In this document: positions 1 to 11,041 of the stretch, piece by piece
How positions within the stretch are numbered: position 1 is the first letter of the stretch
How the letters are laid out: the number at the start of each line of letters is the position of its first letter
From: Chaenocephalus aceratus
Taxonomy: Eukaryota > Chordata > Actinopteri > Perciformes > Channichthyidae
Assembly: GCA_023974075.1 (NCBI GenBank)
Contig: JAMFTG010000183.1
Span: 1 to 64,000, forward strand
DNA length: 64,000 nt
Direction: 5' to 3'
Translations under genes and position numbers: made by a program
The notes under the pieces: generated by a model
Database searches by the model: none
Told to the model about the DNA's origin: nothing
Seen by the model: the letters and a program-made list of their open reading frames with translations, nothing else

Positions 1-174
1 TGAGTTGTTGACAACATTTTCCTCTCTATACGTGGACAACGATGGTTACAAAATAGCTTATCCAACAGGATTAATCAACATAAAACTGGTTTACCTCCAG
101 TTTAACCAGTTTACGGAGGGCTGATGAGGAGTTGCTGGTGTTTGTGGTGAACAGAGAGACTAACCAGGAAACAC

Positions 175-184
175 TTTCTTTTTC
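175..184 (-). promoter_or_regulatory. ISRE/IRF-like motif upstream of TRIM gene
   Basis: On the minus strand this reads GAAAAAGAAA, which fits the GAAANNGAAA core bound by interferon regulatory factors. It lies about 95 bp upstream of the TRIM start codon. Many fish TRIM genes respond to interferon, so the position is sensible, but a 10-bp A-rich match can occur by chance. Confidence 0.35.
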
Positions 185-278
185 TCCCTCACTGCAGAGA
201 GACAGACGAACTGAGAATAAGACGATCAGACGGACTGTACTTCCTGTCTGCTGTGTTTCAGCTTCACTCAGAGACAAC

Positions 279-1676
279 ATGGCTTCCAGGTTAGAGGAAG
301 ATCTCTGCTGTCCGATCTGTCGGGAAGTCTTTAGAGATCCTGTTTGTCTGTCCTGTAGCCACAGCTTCTGTAAAGCCTGTCTGCAGACCTGGTGGACGGG
401 GAAAGAAGTAAAGGAGTGTCCAGTTTGTAAGACAAGGTCATTGATGGATCATCCCCCCTGCAATCTGGCATTGAAGAACCTGTGTGAGACCTTCTTACTG
501 GAGAGAGATCAAAGTCCTCCAGAGGCTCTCTGCAGTCTGCACTCTGAGAAACTCAGACTCTTCTGTCTGGACCATCAGCAGCCAGTGTGTCTTGTCTGCA
601 GAGATTCAAGAACACACACCAACCACAGCTTCAGACCCACGGATGAAGCTGCTCAGGATCTCAAGAAGGAGCTCCAGAAAGCTCTGCAGCGCTTTCAGGA
701 GAAACGGGAGCTCTCTGAAGAAGTTAAAGTGAAGTTTGATCAAACAGCAGGACACCTGAAGGTCCAGGCTCAACGCACAGAGACGCAGATTAAGGAGCAG
801 TTTAAGAAGCTTCACCGTTTTCTAGAAGAGGAAGAGGAGGCCAGGGTGGCTGCACTGAGGGAGGAAGAGGAGCAGAAGAGGAGGGTGATGAAGGAGAAGA
901 TGGAGGAGAAGATGGAGGCTGTGAGCAGAGAGATAGCACACACAGTCAGAGCCACGGAGGAGGAGCTGAGAGCTGAAGACGTCTCCTTCCTGCACAACTA
1001 CAAGGCTGCAGTGGAGAGGCTGCAGCGCCCCCTGCTGGAGGATACACAGCTGCCCTCAGGAGCTCTGATAGACCAGGCCAAACACCTGGGCAACCTCAGC
1101 TTCAACATCTGGAGCAAGATGAAGGACATGGTGACCTACTCTCCTCTCATCCTGGACCCAAACACTGCTGATCAAAGACTCATCCTGTCTGAAGGTCTGA
1201 CCAGTGTGAGAGGAGAGGAGGAGGAAGGAGAGAAGCTTCCTGATAACCCAGAGAGGTTTGATTATGAATGGACTGTCCTGAGCTCTGAGGGCTTTAACTC
1301 CGGGACTCACAGCTGGGATGTCCAGGTCACAGGCAGTGCATTCTGGTATCTGGGTGTGTTAGCAGAGTCTGTCCGGAGGAAGGGAAGCATAGGCTCTGGA
1401 TTATGGGGAATAAGTCTCTTTGACGGTAAATACTCTGCAGAGCCTTCATTACATCCAGACACTCCTCTCAGCCTGAAGAAGAAGCTCCAGAGGGTCAGAG
1501 TGCATCTGGACTGGAACAGAGGAAAGTTGTCGTTCTCTGATCCTGACACTAACACACACATACCACACCTTCACACACACCTTTCACTGAGAGGGTGTTT
1601 CCGTACTTTTAACACTGAGGGGGAAGTGAAGATATTACCACTGAAGGTGTGTGTGACAGTGGTTCAGAGCACGTAG
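279..1676 (+). CDS. TRIM-family E3 ubiquitin ligase, zinc-binding protein A33/TRIM35-like, single exon
   Basis: The predicted protein has 465 residues and is probably a cytosolic RING E3 ubiquitin ligase of the fish-expanded TRIM group, often linked to antiviral or inflammatory signalling. A RING finger (about residues 10-53) starts CCPICREVF and closes with CPVCK. A B-box 2 (about 85-118) has the CSLH...CLDH...CLVC...H pattern. A charged Glu/Lys/Arg-rich coiled coil follows (about 125-240), then a PRY-SPRY (B30.2) domain from about residue 287 ([15 protein letters not shown]) to the end. The open frame continues upstream to 132, but the ATG at 279 directly precedes the RING and gives the usual TRIM N-terminus. 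The frame is uninterrupted and intronless, as in many fish TRIM35/A33-like genes. The exact orthologue cannot be named because these genes are multicopy. Confidence 0.9.
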   Translation: MASRLEEDLCCPICREVFRDPVCLSCSHSFCKACLQTWWTGKEVKECPVCKTRSLMDHPPCNLALKNLCETFLLERDQSPPEALCSLHSEKLRLFCLDHQQPVCLVCRDSRTHTNHSFRPTDEAAQDLKKELQKALQRFQEKRELSEEVKVKFDQTAGHLKVQAQRTETQIKEQFKKLHRFLEEEEEARVAALREEEEQKRRVMKEKMEEKMEAVSREIAHTVRATEEELRAEDVSFLHNYKAAVERLQRPLLEDTQLPSGALIDQAKHLGNLSFNIWSKMKDMVTYSPLILDPNTADQRLILSEGLTSVRGEEEEGEKLPDNPERFDYEWTVLSSEGFNSGTHSWDVQVTGSAFWYLGVLAESVRRKGSIGSGLWGISLFDGKYSAEPSLHPDTPLSLKKKLQRVRVHLDWNRGKLSFSDPDTNTHIPHLHTHLSLRGCFRTFNTEGEVKILPLKVCVTVVQST

Positions 1677-1774
1677 AGATGGAGAGGATCATTAACTCCA
1701 TATTTCTTATCTCTTAAAGGGGAAATAAATTGCATGTAACCTCTGCAGCTGCACCTCCTGCTTCTCATTATAAC

Positions 1775-2432
1775 CAGTGTTGTGCTAGTTACTGAAAACC
1801 ACTAACTAGTTACTGGTTTCAAAAGTAACTCAGTTACTTTACTGATTACTTACACCAAAAAGTAATGCGTTTCTGTGAAAAGTAACGTTTTAGTTACTTA
1901 AAAAAAGGGCTCCCATTATATTAATGCCCTTATAGCCTTCATTTCAGTTCTGTTATTGCATTGGAGAATAATACAATCTGTTGATCAACTTGACATGCAT
2001 TATATGCAATCTGGATAGCATCGATATTAGCTGGCTTTACATTTTTGTATATTCTTTCTCCAGGTAGTTGGAAAAAGTTTTCCGTCCCATATGCCGTGTG
2101 CCGCCCGGACATGCTATCATGCTCGACAAAAGTGAAATAGTGAGAATATCTCCAGGTGGAGAAACTAGACTTGAGCTCCGCTGCCGCCATGATAGTCTTG
2201 TTAGTAAACAACACAAACACGCCCACAGCCCGTCTTCGCATGTGACACAGGAAGTATCTAAGTACATTTACTCAAGTACTGTACTTAAGTACAGTTCTCA
2301 TCTCTGTTCACCTGGCTGTTGACTATATAAAAAAGCTAACGGAGTAAGGGAGTAACGCACCATGTAGTAACGGTAACTGAGTTACTGAATTTAAAAAGTA
2401 ATGCGTTCGAGTACTAGTTAGTCCCAACACTG
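1775..2432 (-). mobile_element. hAT-type element with exact 8-bp TSD, in the 3' flank of the TRIM gene
   Basis: The element starts CAGTGTTGTGCTAGTTACT and ends with the complement of CAGTGTTGGGACTAACTAG, giving hAT-type imperfect terminal inverted repeats. It is flanked by an exact 8-bp duplication, ATTATAAC, at 1767-1774 and 2433-2440. The minus strand (about 1939-2241) encodes a fragment containing FSTWRYSHYFTFVE, which resembles the N-terminus of hAT transposases. At 658 bp it is an internally deleted, non-autonomous copy. It sits between the TRIM stop codon and a downstream AATAAA, so it probably lies in the transcribed 3' UTR. Confidence 0.85.
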
Positions 2433-2662
2433 ATTATAACAAACATGTGTTTATTTTTGGTGCACTGGTTATTTTAATATCATGTTTTCCGATAGTGCAG
2501 AATCAGAACTTTCCATCAAGCCACTTTTAGTGACATCTCTAACTCATTATCTTTTCATTGACTTGTTGTGATGACTTGTTTGGCTTCTGTTGATGTTGTG
2601 AGACTTGTGTTGAACCAATATAAAATGAAAAGCTTTCTCCATGTTGTGGTGGAAATTCTCTA

Positions 2663-2668
2663 AATAAA
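2663..2668 (+). terminator. candidate poly(A) signal (AATAAA) of the first TRIM gene
   Basis: An AATAAA follows the hAT insertion, in sequence that looks like the continuation of the TRIM 3' UTR. Another AATAAA near 1725, before the insertion, is an alternative. The remaining stretch 2670-3214 holds no recognisable gene. Confidence 0.4.
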
Positions 2669-3228
2669 CTAGTCAAAGAGTTGTCCTGAGTCTTTCATCA
2701 TGTTTTTCAAAAGAGGCGCACAGCATGCAGAGAGCAATGTCTCCACAGCCGAGTACAACTACTCAGACTGAAGAGAGGGCTTTCATGCCGTTACAAGGAA
2801 TACGCTTATTCATGAGATACCTGACCCCTGACCCTATCAACGTGCAATAGAGCCATGATCACTGCTCACCTCCTGTGTACGACCCGCCTCCCTACTCAAT
2901 AGTAGTGGCTCGTGAGGCAGTCCGCAACATAAAACAAGTACACAACACGTAGGCACTAAACTGATCATACATCTATTGCCACAATACCAAATCATTCCAC
3001 TGGAGGACAGGTCAAACAAACAAACAAACAGACGGAGGGGACTTGGGCCAACCACACCACGGGCCGTAGGATCCAGAGCCTTCCTCCGCTACCCAAAATC
3101 CAACAGAACCTAACGGGAGAAATAAAGCCGCGAAAACCTAATACTAACACGTCCTCCAGGAAACACAACAAAAAGGCAAAAGAGCTCCGACACAGCAGAG
3201 ACATCCGGAGTAGTGATCGGCCCCCTCC

Positions 3229-3312
3229 TCCTCCTTCTTCTTCTTCTTCTTCTTCTTCTTCTTCTTCTTCTTCTTCTTCTTCTTCTTCTTCTTCTTCTTC
3301 TTCTTCTTCTCT
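3229..3312 (-). repeat. (GAA)n/(TTC)n array, 3' tail of the LINE
   Basis: About 27 TTC triplets on the plus strand sit directly after the LINE 3' UTR (minus sense), where a simple-sequence tail is expected. The open frame encoding a poly-arginine stretch here is an artefact of this array. Confidence 0.85.
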
Positions 3313-4582
3313 TTAATGGCGAATCGCTTCCACTTGGAGCATATATCGCCACCTACTGTTGAGTTATTAAATGTTCATATTAAATCCTTGTCCTCAGACC
3401 AGTGTTTTTGAGGAATTTGAAGATCAGCTTGTTTGCTTCATTTCTTGATTTACTTTCATATATTGACTTGAAATCCATGTCCTTGACGTTGAGTTGTTCC
3501 AGTGCAGTTTTCAGAATGCGTCTTTGCCTTGTATATTCCGGGCAGCTAAAAAGTACATGATGTATTGTCTCTGGTTGTTGGCAACCATCACAACTTGGAT
3601 GTATCTTTATGGCCCTGAAGATTTGCCCAGTAATGAACAATGAACTGTTTTCTCCTCAAAGAAATTGGTATTTCTCCGACCTCTACCTGAAGTGCCGACA
3701 CTGGTGTAGATCTGACTGCCCCACAGCATATCCTTAGTGCTTGCGCCTGGACTCTATCTAATTTTTGAAGAGAAGAATATGCAGCTGAACCATACACTAT
3801 TAGTCCGTATTCTATGGCTGATCTAATTAAGGCTGTGTATACATTCCTCAAAGCAGCTTTTATCAGCCCCCCACTTAGTGCCTGCCAAGCACCTCATAAC
3901 ATTTAAAACCCTTTTACATTTATCCACTACTTTATCAATGTGCGTACTCCATGTGACTCTCTCGTCCAACCATATTCCCAGAAATGTAAATGTCTTCACT
4001 TTCTTTAGATCTTGTCCATAAAGTTTTAACCTCCTCACCTATCCTTTTCCTCATAAAAATAAAGTTTCAGTTTTTTTCCACCGACAATCTAAACCCCCAT
4101 GTCAGAGACCAGCTTTCAATTTCTGTAATGGCTTCCTGAATCTTAGCTACAATATATTTTACATTTCTGCCCCTTTTTCCAAATAGCTCCATCATCTGCA
4201 AAAAGTGACTTACCAATATCAGATCCTACTTGTGTGTATATATCATTTATCATGATAGAAAACAAAAGAGGACCAATTACACTCCCCTGCGGGGTTCCAT
4301 TTTCAACTTCATGCCTTCGAGAATATGACTTGCCAACTCGGACTCTGATGGCACGGCCAAACAAAAAATCCATAATCCAATTATATACATTACCTCCCAG
4401 ACCCATAATGTCCAGTTTTATTAATAATCCTTCCTTCCACATCACATCGTAAGCTTTTTCCACATCAAAGAATACAACACACTCCTTATTCGCTTGTGCT
4501 TTCCTGACGTCAGACTCCAGGCACAGCAGTGGATCTGAAGTACTCCGCCCTCTTCTAAACCCACTCTGATAAGGAGTCATTA

Positions 4583-5968
4583 GCCGCTTTCACATCGCAG
4601 GACTTGCGGTACTTTAGTGCCGGCACTAAAGTACCACTAAAGTACCACTAAAGTACCACGGCACTAAATCCGCCAGGGGGCTAGTGCCAATCGCATTCAC
4701 ACCGCAATACTTTCCCTGAGGCACGATTACGCTGACGTCACTTCATCTTCTTCTTCTCTGGGTTTACTGGCAGGCCGCAAAACCACTTCACGGCGAGTAC
4801 AACAAAAAAACGAGAGAAGAAGAACTACACGCTGTATGAGGCGTTTGTTTACTTTCCGACCTCAGACATGATGGAGTTCATAAGGGTAATTTACAAATAA
4901 AATACCCCATTATAACAATGGACTTTATCTTTATGTATTTATTATATATTACCCCCTCAGGCTGATTTTGGAAAAGGACATCAACCCTTGTTTGGTGTTT
5001 TTCCCTTATTTATCTAAAACAAATGACATGATAAATTACTTGTGTTTATGTGTGTAAGACTTGTGTTTCTGATAAATTCAACCACCGACACCTGTCTGCT
5101 CTCACATTCTTCTATTCTGCAAATTTGGGGTGGGACACAATAAATAAAGCTTCGCCAGTTTGTTTGTTTTATTGCACAGTCAAGACATAACAATAACGGC
5201 ATCATGCTGTTCCAGGTGTGTCGTATGCATGTAAATTGAAGTTAAATAACAGTGTGCAATGTAAAATAAAGTGTAAGTAGTTTCAAAACAATGTAACAGT
5301 GGCAATATATATAGCAGCAGACACGCCTTAGTGCAAGTTAGGTGTCAGTATTACAAAACAGTGGCAATATATATATATAATAACAATAGAAAATCGTTAC
5401 CACTCTTATTATTGTGGTCTTTAATTTTGTTATAGTCCTGCCTGAGTTTCTTTATTTTTACCCGGCATCCGTGTGCACTGTGCACGATTCCCAGCTCAAG
5501 TAGCGAACATCGCTCAAAACATTTGGAGTTGGGAACTGCTTTCTGTAGAAGCTGCTGCATCCCGTCCTTGGAGTAAATTGCCAGAAGCGCCGACACTTCC
5601 TCATCATTCCACCGCTCCGGTGTTGTAGTACGTGTGGTCATAACTGCTTTAAAGTACAAAAAAACTACTCGCTCAGGTGTGGATGTGGTTTTGTAGCGAG
5701 GAAAAAAATGGCTGCCTAACAAAACAAATTCAGAGTCTAACGGGGCGTGGTTTGCAATTCGCCCAGCCAATAGAAATAGAATAGAAATTGGCACTCTTTT
5801 GTCACCAGGTTCGTACCACCTCTCTAGCAGGGACTAAAAAGTACCAAAAGAGTTCCAAAAGAGTTCCCGGCACTGAGTAGTCCCGGCGGTGTGAACGCGA
5901 CATTATTGGTACTAACGGAACTAAAGAACTAAAGTACCAGGGAAAGTCCTGCGGTGTGAACGCGGCTA
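4583..5968 (-). mobile_element. PIF/Harbinger element nested in the LINE, TTA target duplication
   Basis: The left end starts GCCGCTTTCACATCGCAGGA and the right end is the complement of TAGCCGCGTTCACACCGCAG, so the terminal inverted repeats match well. The flanking TTA at 4580-4582 and 5969-5971 is the 3-bp TWA duplication typical of PIF/Harbinger. Removing the element rejoins the LINE RT reading (ENELI... with MTPYQSGF). It is 1386 bp long and carries a Myb/SANT-like ORF remnant but no DDE transposase, so it is non-autonomous. Confidence 0.85.
5351..5641 (-). pseudogene. Myb/SANT-like DNA-binding protein remnant of the Harbinger element
   Basis: A Myb/SANT-type start (RWNDEEVSALLAIYS, Trp in the first helix) is followed by a basic helix (GCRVKIKKLRQDYNKIKD). 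Harbinger transposons encode a second, Myb-like protein that helps the transposase bind its ends; that is the family role inferred here. Only about 96 residues are present and the C-terminal half is missing. The start chosen is the internal ATG before TTRTTTPERW. Confidence 0.6.
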
Positions 5969-7672
5969 TTAGTTCATTTTTCTCAATGTAGTATGTCAGC
6001 CTTTCTGTTATCATTCTTTCCATAACTTTACACAAGTGTGATGTCAGAGCTATCAGTCGATAACTGCCTGGACTGGTTGGATCTTTCCCAGGTTTTCTAA
6101 TAGGAATAATGACCGACTCTTTCCATATTATTGGCAGCTTCCCTTTCTCCCAAATCTTATTGTACATCTCCAGCAGCTTTCCTAATGCAACATCACTTAA
6201 CTTAACATTATATAGCATACATTATCTTTCCCAGGAGCAGTCATTTTACACTCACTTAATGCTCTTCTCAACTCTTGAATAGAAAAAGGTATATTTACAA
6301 CACTGTGCGACGAATGTCTTTCTTCATATACATTAGGATGTTCATCTAACACTTCCTGCCTCCTGATCTTACCTTCTTCTGTCACATTGTCCGAAGAATG
6401 AACTTTGACAAAATTCTTAGCTAGAATGTCTGCCTTCTCCATCCATAGCACCAGTGGCCATTTCCCCTCCATGCTCTAACACTGGCAGGTTACTCTGCCG
6501 TCTCATTCCCCTCATCTTCTTAACCATTCCCCACACTTTATCTAATGGGGTAGTTCTCCCAATACTTGAACAGAATCCTCTCCAACACTCCCTTTTTGCT
6601 CTTTTAACAATGTACCTGTGCCTTTTTATATTCTAATAAATTGTGTAATGAATGTGTCTTTCTTAGCTTTCCAAACAGCCTGATTTTGTTTCGAATTGCA
6701 TCATTACATTCTTTGTTCCACCACGGTACCATCTTAACACATTTACCAAGTTTACCAGTTGTATTCCCAATAGTTTGATTAGCGCTTTTAATTATATTCG
6801 ACGTAAATTGCTCATTTATTTCATCAATACTTCCTGCCATATCAATCTGATCAAATTCCTTATCATACAATTTAGCAAACATCTCCCAATTTGCTCTAGA
6901 AAAGGTCCATCTCACGATACCGTCTAGCTCAACCACATGACTTATATCAAACTTGATTATAATCGAAGATGATCACTCCCAATACTGTTATTGGCCAATA
7001 CTTCCCAACTGCTACCCGAAGTTAATTCACTCGTTACAAGAGTTAGGTCGATCGCAGACTCTGTTCCATCTCTAAAATTGAGTCTCGTACCTTGCCCATT
7101 ATTTAAACAAACTAATTCCTTTGCCTCCATGAAGTCCTCCACCACCTGTCCGTTGTAATCTGTTCATCTCCCTCCCCACATTGTATTATGTGCATTAAAA
7201 TCACCACACCATATTATTTCATGTCCTTGGCAAAGACTGTCTAATTCCTCTATTTTGAGTTTATTACATGGATTATAAAAATTCAGGACACTAATTTTCC
7301 TTTTATTAATCCAAACTTCTACACCCACTATTTCTAAATCATGACTGTTCTTAAATGTTAGCCTACTATAAGACATGACTTCTCTGATAAAGATTGCACA
7401 TCCCCCTCCCTGGCCATCATTTCTATCTCGTCTTATAGCAGTATATCCCCCATTATGAAGTCCCAATGAGTCTTCAGCCATGTTTCTTGAATACAAATAA
7501 CGTCTGGTTTTTCTTTTAACTGATATATATAGGTCTTGAATTCTTGTCCATTTGCAATAAGGCTTCTAGCATTCCACTGCAGAATGAGAAACACCATTCA
7601 TCTACTCACTAATCTGTGAATCTTCATTATTGGGGGCTAGCATATCATGCATCATTTCAACTGTTATATCCT

Positions 7673-8749
7673 TTATCCCCAAAGATTCACCTGCTGCTTC
7701 CACTGTTGTTTCCAGTCTTGACCTACGACAGTCAATGCATCCTCTGCTATCACACACTGATGTGAACACTTTGTGGAGCTTTCCTTTGCCTGTGGGAGTT
7801 TGGGAAAGTCTTTTGAAGAGAATATACTTGCTGCTACTTGTGATTTCCTATCTATGTTTAGTGAAACCTTTTCTGTTGCTTCAGCATATGAGACTTTATT
7901 TTGGACTTTGTATCTCTGCACCTCCTTGGCCTTTGTCTGCACTTCGCAGCCCTGACACGCAGCACTCTGTTCCCCACCACAGTTACAACATTTCACCTTA
8001 GCACCTGCAGCACAACTACCATATTCATGTTCCCCCGCCGCACACGTTGGACACCTGGGCTTAGTTGCGTTGCACTTGTCTGCCACATGCCCAACCCTTT
8101 GGCCTTTAAAGCACCGCAGAGGTTTAGGGATGAATTCTCTTACTGGAAAGCTCATGCAACCGATCATTATCTTCTGTTGAATTGTTTCTTCAAACTGAAG
8201 AAGAACAGACAAACTATCCACTATCTTACCCTGATAGCTAGTAGGAAGACGCTTAACTACAGACACTTTCCCCCTTTTAATTTCTTTCTTGAGCTCTTCT
8301 ATGCCGATTTCTTTGGGAACTCCACTGATAACTGCAAGTCTTTTCCCATTTGCTCCAGGAACATGGCCTTTAATTCGAACTTCATTCAGGGTCTTCATTT
8401 TCAGTAACTTTTCCTGTTGTTTTGCATTCATCAATTCAATCAACATCCGTCCTTTGCTCACAAATCTTGCTTGCTTTATCGATCCAATTTCTTTGTGAAT
8501 CGCTTTAGTCAGGGCCACTGGATGTAGCTCAGCTGCGGATTGCTCACCAAACTCCACAATCACTTTCCACTCTTCATTCTCAATCTTTTTCTTTACTCTC
8601 TTCAACTCATTCTGTGAATCAGATTCACTAAGACTGTCACTTGACATGTCTATCTTCTTTCTTGAATTCTTTTTCCTTACTTCCTTCCATCCTCCTTCTC
8701 CTTCAGATGCACTTTCCATACCCTCCTCTCCAGGACTCAAAGACGCCAT
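7673..8749 (-). CDS. LINE ORF1, gag-like protein with CCHC-type zinc knuckles
   Basis: About 358 residues are uninterrupted from the ATG at 8749 (MASLSPGEEG) to the stop at 7673. The N-terminus is acidic and serine-rich. The middle resembles an RNA-binding fold (EWKVIVEFGEQ..., GVPKEIGIEELKKEIKRG). Three cysteine clusters lie near the C-terminus: CFKGQRVGHVADKC, CPTCAAGEHEYGSC and CCNCGGEQSAACQGC. The first lacks its second Cys (Gly present) and the third lacks a clear His, so RNA binding is probably impaired. Known ORF1 proteins of this type coat element RNA. It is a retrotransposon gene, not a host gene, although it is the best-preserved part of the element. Confidence 0.75.
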   Translation of the reverse strand: MASLSPGEEGMESASEGEGGWKEVRKKNSRKKIDMSSDSLSESDSQNELKRVKKKIENEEWKVIVEFGEQSAAELHPVALTKAIHKEIGSIKQARFVSKGRMLIELMNAKQQEKLLKMKTLNEVRIKGHVPGANGKRLAVISGVPKEIGIEELKKEIKRGKVSVVKRLPTSYQGKIVDSLSVLLQFEETIQQKIMIGCMSFPVREFIPKPLRCFKGQRVGHVADKCNATKPRCPTCAAGEHEYGSCAAGAKVKCCNCGGEQSAACQGCEVQTKAKEVQRYKVQNKVSYAEATEKVSLNIDRKSQVAASIFSSKDFPKLPQAKESSTKCSHQCVIAEDALTVVGQDWKQQWKQQVNLWG

Positions 8750-8979
8750 TCCACCAGCTGCTCTCAATCTCGCGTCCAAGCACTGCTCTTCCCAGGTGAA
8801 GTTTCCCTGGTCTTTTCCTGGTCGGCCCCCTCCTTCTCCTTTAGTCTCCTCTTTTATGCTCGGCTGAGTGACAACTGGGAACACCTGGGGAAGGCGGAGC
8901 CAGGTGTTCCTGCACAGCAGAGAGAACAAAGAGGACAACAAAAGGGGGGGAATACGTAACATCACATGACTGATCATTT

Positions 8980-9544
8980 ACCTGAGTGATGAGACACACA
9001 CTATTATTATTTATGTTATATATAACGTCATTGCATTCAATTCTCTGATAATCATAATGTCCATTACAATATAAAATAGTTCTTGATAACAGTCCAACAA
9101 ATCCAAACAAAAGATGCAAAACTCAAACAAAAGAACACACAACTTATTTATTTCTTTAACGTTGCATTGTTAGGAATTCTTAAACCCCGAGACCAGGATA
9201 AACTGAAAAGAGTCCAAGGAGGAAGCTTATAGAAGATAACAGCATTTAATTAAACAAAAATGATGCGATGATATTTATACAAATTAGATGTTGCGGGTGG
9301 AGGCTCTCTCCCCATCAGCTGTTGCCTGGCGCATGGATGTATAATAGAGAGGCGAAGTCCCGCCCATCTACTTCCGCCCCATGGGACCTTATTTCTGAAA
9401 GATTATGCATTGAAGTCAATGGGGAGAGAAAGATTATCTTTCCATCCCGTTTGAATTGTGCCACGAATTACACACATGATGTTTGTCAATCTTAACAAAT
9501 AATTTCCATGTTGAGACTTTTCAACTTTAATTACCGCTGATGCG
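8980..9544. other. no gene; dispersed repeat sequence
   Basis: This AT-rich stretch holds no convincing exon. From about 9300 the text (around GAAGTCCCGCCCATCTACTT) looks like a dispersed fish repeat and leads into the inverted-repeat hairpin that follows. Confidence 0.4.
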
Positions 9545-9657
9545 CCCCCCCAAGAGCCCCCCCAAATGACTCCTGTTGGAAGTTCCCCCCCCCCACACAC
9601 ACAAAGGGGGGGGGGGGGGTGACTTCCAACAGGAGTCATTTGGGGGGGCTCTTGGGA
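9545..9657. repeat. long hairpin: two ~36-bp inverted arms around C and G tracts
   Basis: The left arm (about 9545-9583) contains CCAAATGACTCCTGTTGGAA and the right arm (about 9622-9657) its exact complement, TTCCAACAGGAGTCATTTGG, with matching C7/G7 runs. The loop holds a run of about 10 C and a run of about 14 G that could also pair. This is either a fold-back transposon end or a stand-alone foldback. Confidence 0.85.
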
Positions 9658-9774
9658 GAAAAGGTTGGGACCCCCTGCCCTAGAGGGTGTTGGGTCCACT
9701 TATACAAATAGCACTTTACCCCTGCACCCTCTCTAATCTCAGATCCACCCCGAGTCATTTTATTCTGGAACCGG

Positions 9775-10461
9775 GCCTGCTTAGCCTGACCCTGGTGGTG
9801 GTGAATGGATAGTTGGGTCCATCGATATATATAAACAGTGTATATATATATCTATGGTTGGGTGGGTCTGAAGAGGAGGGGCTTAGCTTGACCCTGGATT
9901 CAGAGGGACAGGAGGTGAAAAAGGGGTCGAGGAGGGTTGCGTCGAGTCACCTGAAATGACAGCTGTCAGAGGGGAGAGCAGATTTGAAAGGGTTAGCAGA
10001 GCGCTATGATAGGCTTGTGAGAATAGAGCGAAGTGATTGGTTAAGATGGGGAGTGACGCCCCCGATCACTTATTGAGGAGAGAGAGTAGTAACATGGAAA
10101 TAGTGAATGAATGAGTAAAGACGGTCTTCCTGGTTGAACTTGCGCTGAGCTTCATTTAGTCTCAGATCACTTCCAAATGTTCTCCATCAGCTTCGTACGG
10201 CACCTCGGACACAAGAACAACATCCTGTTTTGTTTTTGAAAGACAAACCTTTATTAATGATCTAAACATTTAATTTGATCACACATCCCATCAGTAAAGT
10301 GTGTTCAATGATTTCATGATCAGTTTCACTTTCTCCACCATACATGTGTTTCATCTCAGCTGTTTCAAACAGAGTCAGACATGATTTCCTTATTGATTAT
10401 TATCATAAGTTATATTCTATAAAACATCAGAGTACCCACTTTCTATTTGGACAACAACAGC

Positions 10462-10501
<40 letters not shown>

Positions 10502-11041
10502 CCAATTAGTCTGCAAAACAATAGCATTTTATTTCCCGAGCAAAGACTCTAAGCTATTTACAGGAGAATAATAAATGATGTACTTATTGATTATGATCAT
10601 GACAGGAAGTAATATCATTTTAAATAAACATGTGATGATGAGATAAGTGTGATAGCCATCTGGGAACTCATGTAGTTAATTTGGGCAACAATAACATTTA
10701 ATCCGTCAAAAAGAATACATGTCTCTATTGTTTTAGAAAGTGGAATAAAATAAAACAACAAGAATCAAAAGAAATATCCAGCACATATTTAGAGCAAAGT
10801 TTATATATCAGTTCAGGTGAACAAGGATCCTCCTGAGCAGTGGCAGCCTCCATGGCTAACCAGACACAGGAAGGAGCCGGAAGAAAGTCCAACATCTACA
10901 GAACAACTCGTGAGAAGATGTTGAAGCCCCGCCCATCATGTTTGATTGACAGCTGATCTCTGCAGTGGAGACATGGACAATCAGCTCTGAAGGACACACG
11001 GTGAGTTTAAGAAGTAGAAGAGTTCCTCCAAGGACTTCAGG
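9775..11041 (-). repeat. inverted copy of the 3' flank of the 42-kb TRIM gene
   Basis: Read on the minus strand this follows 43590-44770 closely: the post-stop sequence, an overlapping simple repeat (CAACAA here at 10451-10501, GTT at 44145-44172), the region around TCGACGCAACCCTCCTCGAC, and an AT-rich TATATA patch. The outer end (about 9780-9897) holds roughly one unit of the 58-bp minisatellite sequence, split by the AT patch. It has no protein-coding content; the polyglutamine-like frame at 10344 comes from the CAA repeat. Confidence 0.85.

Larger units (their letters stand above)
3380..7597 (-). pseudogene. LINE ORF2 (endonuclease-reverse transcriptase), broken
   Basis: The start is probably the ATG at 7597 (MVFLILQWNARSL, typical of an endonuclease start). 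An endonuclease segment includes IIWCGDFNAHNTMWGG (about 7170). RT segments include SYRLIALTSHLCKVMER (about 6045), QSGFRRGRST, VVFFDVEKAYDVMW, GTPQGSVIGPLLF and FADDGAIW (about 4170-4570). A thumb/connection segment contains IEYGLIVYGSAAYSSL. The C-terminal finger PSCDGC...HHVLFSC lies at about 3535-3605. The frame breaks several times, a Harbinger insertion splits the RT domain at 4583-5968, and the text jumps from the HYWANLQGH motif straight to the terminal finger. That jump implies loss of the intervening region, where I-type elements carry RNase H. Confidence 0.85.
3229..8819 (-). mobile_element. I/Nimb-like non-LTR retrotransposon (LINE), interrupted by a Harbinger element
   Basis: A two-ORF non-LTR element is read on the minus strand: ORF1 with gag-type zinc knuckles, then ORF2 with apurinic endonuclease, reverse transcriptase and a C-terminal zinc-finger tail. 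The 3' end is a long (GAA)n tail. Near-identical 14-mers abut both ends (GATCGGCCCCCTCC at 3215-3228 and GGTCGGCCCCCTCC at 8820-8833), which would be the target duplication if the ends are correct. The RT signature FADDGAIW, the multi-knuckle ORF1 and the C-terminal HHVLFSC motif fit the I/Nimb group better than L2. Frameshifts and an internal deletion make it inactive. The clade name is an inference. Confidence 0.75.

Noticed and set aside
132..278. 49-codon upstream extension of the first TRIM frame
   Set aside because: It is in frame and open, but it has no domain content and the RING follows directly from the ATG at 279, the usual TRIM start.
3110..3352. Open frame with a long poly-arginine stretch
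   Set aside because: It is translation of the (GAA/TTC)n tail of the LINE.
10344..10571. Open frame with a polyglutamine tract
   Set aside because: It is the CAA microsatellite inside the duplicated TRIM 3' flank; the matching flank at 44.15 kb has it on the other strand with no coding sense.
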